A stretch of 8,626 bases of DNA from DASRHD01 sp035499715 (GTDB lineage: Bacteria > Verrucomicrobiota > Verrucomicrobiia > Opitutales > Opitutaceae), in NCBI GenBank assembly GCA_035499715.1, contig DATJYF010000016.1, positions 1 through 8,626 on the forward strand, given 5' to 3'. The notes under the pieces were generated by a model, which was not told where the DNA came from, did not search any database, and was given only the letters and a program-made list of their open reading frames with translations. The position numbers and the translations under genes were made by a program. Positions 6,304 to 8,626 of this stretch are shown here, piece by piece (position 1 is the first letter of the stretch; each line of letters begins with the position of its first letter).

Positions 6304-6474
6304 CCCCGGTTCCGCCGCCGACCGGCCTTGGACCGGCAAACTGATGCGGCTTGCCCTGCCTATCTCCGCAACCAATGTTTGCTTTGCGCGTATGACCAGC
6401 CGCCTAAAGGCCCCTCGTCCGACGATTCCGCCCGCCACTCATAATTGCTTGCGGCAAAGACTCAAAGCGCGGCA
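6304..6474 (+). promoter_or_regulatory. Intergenic gap with a possible promoter for the kinase-glycosyltransferase gene
   Basis: This is the largest gap in the rightward run (171 bases) and no gene is seen in it. Near the transaldolase stop, CCGGTTCC (6306-6313) and GGACCGG (6330-6336) can pair with one bulged T, but no T-run follows, so it is not a convincing intrinsic terminator. CATAAT at 6440-6445 matches 5 of 6 bases of a sigma70 -10 box and would give a leader of about 25 bases before the ATG at 6475. The -35 region is poor. A separate promoter here would let the large gene be controlled apart from the sugar-activation genes. Confidence 0.3.
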
Positions 6475-8626
6475 ATGAACCCGTCGGAACCGTCTGCTTT
6501 TCCCTCTCTGGAAATAATTCGCGCCGAATTACTCCGCAGAGGGGATCTGGGATGTTCTCCGGCCGATTTGCGCCTGGAACTTATTCCCGGAAATCCGCTC
6601 CGGCACGATTTTTTTTCGCGGGCCGGTTTTCGTGTCGTCGCGGGCGATCGAACCTTTTTCCGGCTCGTGGTGGGGCGGGCGCTGGGGCCATTGTGGGAAC
6701 GCGCCCAAGCCTTTGCCGGTGCCTGTCCGGACATCGCCTGCCGGCCGCTGTTTTATCACCGCGCCGGAGAGTGGGATTATCTGGCCGAGGAATTTTTTGA
6801 AGGCCGGGAGGTGGATGAGCTGGTGCGGGAAGGACGGCGGACGGCGGCGGACGCCGTCGTCTGCGCGGAAAAAATCTTGGCGGCTTTGGAGCGCACCCAG
6901 CAACCTTCCACCCTGGAAGCGGCGGCGCAGGAGCTCGATCGGCTGTTCACGCAGGTTTGCGCCCTGCCGTTTCTCGCCGGGTTTGATCAAACTCTGCTGC
7001 AAGAGGCCGTGTTTCCTTTTGTCCGGGCCGGCGCACTGGCCGGTCCCTTTCACACCCGCTGGACCAACGGAGATCTGATCCCGCGAAACGTGCTGGTGGA
7101 TCCGCACGGCAATGTCCGGTTGATTGATTACGAGTTTGCCGGCCGGACCCATTTCTTTGCCGAAGATGCCTGGAGATGGCGCATTTTCTCGACCTTGCCG
7201 CCCGAAGCCCGGGAACTGCCGGGATTGGGCGATATTTCAAAACAGCCGTGGGTGGAGGCGCTCCATCTTTTGCGGCAAATTGTGCTGGCCCATGAGGTCA
7301 ACGGAACCCGGCAGGCGGCGAGTGATTCGCGGCCGGCCCTTGACCGGCTTGCCGGACTGGCTGCAACGCAGGCCGAGCACCATCACAGCGTGTTTCTGCA
7401 ACGCCTCGCCGCCATGCCCGCCGCCGAGGCGCGGCTGGCGGCCGAGCTGGAGAAATACCTCGGCCTGATTGCCAGACTGGAAGAAGCCGGCCGGGAAAAA
7501 GATACGGTGAACGCCGATACGCTCGACTTGAGCCGGGCCGTCGTCGGCGACGCCCTTCAGGAGATCACGCGCCTGCGTCACTTGCTCTACCAGCGCGAGG
7601 AAAAAATTCGCAACATGCAGCAGTCGGTTTCCTGGCAGGCGACGGCTCCGCTGCGCGCGGCCCGCCGCCAGCTGCTGGATCGCTACCGTCCCAGGCCGCC
7701 CGCGACGACCGATCCCGCCCGGATGCCCGCCATCGACTTTTGTCATTCGCCGCGCGATTTCGACGACATCTCTCCCATCCTGCGCTTCGGGATCGATCAC
7801 CCGCATTCTTGGGACACTGCCGCCGGCGCCATCCAGGTGAAAGGCTGGTGCTTTGCCGCCGACAAGATCGGCATCAGGGACATTCGCGCCCGCATCGGGA
7901 ACCAGGTTTATCCGGGCACTTACGGCCAGCCCCGTCCGGATATTGCCTCGCGGCATCCCCAGTATCCTCAGGCCCAACACTGCGGCTTCACCATCGATCT
8001 GACCCTCGAACCCGGCAACCGGCATCTGGTCATCGAAGCCGGCGACGAGCATGGAAAATGGCAGCGCCTCCTGACCCGCCGTCCAGGCAGACATATCAGC
8101 GACGACTATGCCCGGTGGGTGCGCGATTTCGACACCCTGACCTCCGAGGCCGTCGACCGCATCCGCGCCCGCCTGCAAACCCTGCCGCACCGCCCGCTTG
8201 TTTCGGTCGTCATGCCGGTTTTTAACACGCCGGAGAACTGGCTCCTGCGCGCCATCGAATCGGTCCGCACCCAGATCTATGAGCCATGGGAGCTTTGCAT
8301 CGCCGACGACGCCTCCACCGCGCCGCACGTCCGTCCCCTGCTGGAAAAGGCCGCCCGCGACGACCCCCGCATCAAAGTTGTGTTTCGCGAGGCCAACGGC
8401 CACATCTCCGCGGCCTCAAATTCCGCCCTCGCTCTGGCCGGCGGCGAGTTCATCGCCCTCCTCGATCACGACGACGAATTGCGCCCGCATGCGCTCGCTT
8501 GCGTCGCCTTCGAGCTGGCCCGGTTTCCCGAAGCCAATCTCGTCTACAGCGACGAGGACAAACTGAGCGAAACCGGTTTCCGCTTCGGTCCGTACTTCAA
8601 GCCCGACTGGAATCCGGACCTCTTTC
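6475..8626 (+). CDS. Kinase-coiled coil-glycosyltransferase family 2 fusion protein, 3' end beyond the window
   Basis: One frame stays open from the ATG at 6475 to the window end (717 codons, no stop); TAA at 6442-6444 bounds it upstream. Residues about 20-300 form an APH/choline-kinase-like kinase: the catalytic loop is TNGDLIPRNVLVD (D200, N205; Asn replaces the usual His of HGD) and the metal site is LIDYEFAG (D218). Residues about 310-385 are charged and helical, probably coiled coil, ending in SVSWQATAPLRAARR (384-398), close to the SWRLTAPLR linker common before or between glycosyltransferase domains. A beta-rich module follows (about 440-540, with VKGWCFAA and YGQPRPDIASRHP). From about 575 there is a GT-A glycosyltransferase family 2 domain: VSVVMPVFN, ADDAS (610-614), LDHDDEL (D664, D666), YSDEDKLSETG (691-701) and PYFKPDWNPDLF at the edge. 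The cytoplasmic role would be adding a sugar during O-antigen-type glycan assembly. The kinase target is unknown. No Shine-Dalgarno is seen. Codon choice changes near 7500. Confidence 0.87.
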   Translation, partial: MNPSEPSAFPSLEIIRAELLRRGDLGCSPADLRLELIPGNPLRHDFFSRAGFRVVAGDRTFFRLVVGRALGPLWERAQAFAGACPDIACRPLFYHRAGEWDYLAEEFFEGREVDELVREGRRTAADAVVCAEKILAALERTQQPSTLEAAAQELDRLFTQVCALPFLAGFDQTLLQEAVFPFVRAGALAGPFHTRWTNGDLIPRNVLVDPHGNVRLIDYEFAGRTHFFAEDAWRWRIFSTLPPEARELPGLGDISKQPWVEALHLLRQIVLAHEVNGTRQAASDSRPALDRLAGLAATQAEHHHSVFLQRLAAMPAAEARLAAELEKYLGLIARLEEAGREKDTVNADTLDLSRAVVGDALQEITRLRHLLYQREEKIRNMQQSVSWQATAPLRAARRQLLDRYRPRPPATTDPARMPAIDFCHSPRDFDDISPILRFGIDHPHSWDTAAGAIQVKGWCFAADKIGIRDIRARIGNQVYPGTYGQPRPDIASRHPQYPQAQHCGFTIDLTLEPGNRHLVIEAGDEHGKWQRLLTRRPGRHISDDYARWVRDFDTLTSEAVDRIRARLQTLPHRPLVSVVMPVFNTPENWLLRAIESVRTQIYEPWELCIADDASTAPHVRPLLEKAARDDPRIKVVFREANGHISAASNSALALAGGEFIALLDHDDELRPHALACVAFELARFPEANLVYSDEDKLSETGFRFGPYFKPDWNPDLF

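Noticed and set aside
6306..6336. Hairpin after the transaldolase gene as an intrinsic terminator
   Set aside because: The stem is short with a bulge and a 16-base loop, and no T-run follows.
7237..8403. Minus-strand open frame of 388 codons under the kinase-glycosyltransferase gene
   Set aside because: The plus-strand frame is continuous and carries kinase and GT2 motifs across exactly this region; the antisense product has none.

Overview
The window is GC-rich, tightly packed chromosomal DNA of Gram-negative type, from a surface-polysaccharide (O-antigen, LPS or capsule) locus. Seven genes run rightwards with gaps of 7 to 63 bases. An eighth, very long rightward gene follows after 171 bases and runs off the right edge. 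One small membrane-protein gene is read leftwards at the left end. Most start codons lack a recognisable Shine-Dalgarno sequence. Together with the gene content this would fit a Verrucomicrobiota (Opitutales-like) genome, but that assignment is only a guess from style. I see no RNA genes, insertion sequences, CRISPR arrays or phage genes.

Layout. A GtrA-family membrane protein (134-547, minus) is divergent from the cluster. The plus-strand run is: a short-chain dehydrogenase/reductase (672-1502); a Gfo/Idh/MocA-family oxidoreductase (1566-2597); an HddA-like GHMP sugar kinase (2619-3602); a sugar-1-phosphate nucleotidyltransferase (3610-4326); a GmhA-like SIS isomerase (4373-4978); a GmhB-like HAD phosphatase (5023-5562); and a compact transaldolase (5584-6303). 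After the gap comes a multidomain protein (6475 to beyond 8626) made of an APH/choline-kinase-like kinase, a coiled coil, a beta-rich module and a family-2 glycosyltransferase. No stop codon interrupts this frame over at least 717 codons.

How the genes fit together. Isomerase, kinase, phosphatase and nucleotidyltransferase are the four activities of the known GDP-D-glycero-alpha-D-manno-heptose route (GmhA, HddA, GmhB, HddC), which starts from sedoheptulose 7-phosphate. The adjacent transaldolase could make that ketose. The two dehydrogenases at the head would modify the sugar or its nucleotide, and the kinase-glycosyltransferase would act in glycan assembly. The isomerase and phosphatase both depart from the classical enzymes at metal- or phosphate-binding positions. 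The final product may therefore be a non-standard heptose or another ketose-derived sugar.

The most interesting item is the 6475-8626 protein. It joins a kinase and coiled coil to a glycosyltransferase, and codon use changes sharply near base 7500, between the kinase part and the rest.
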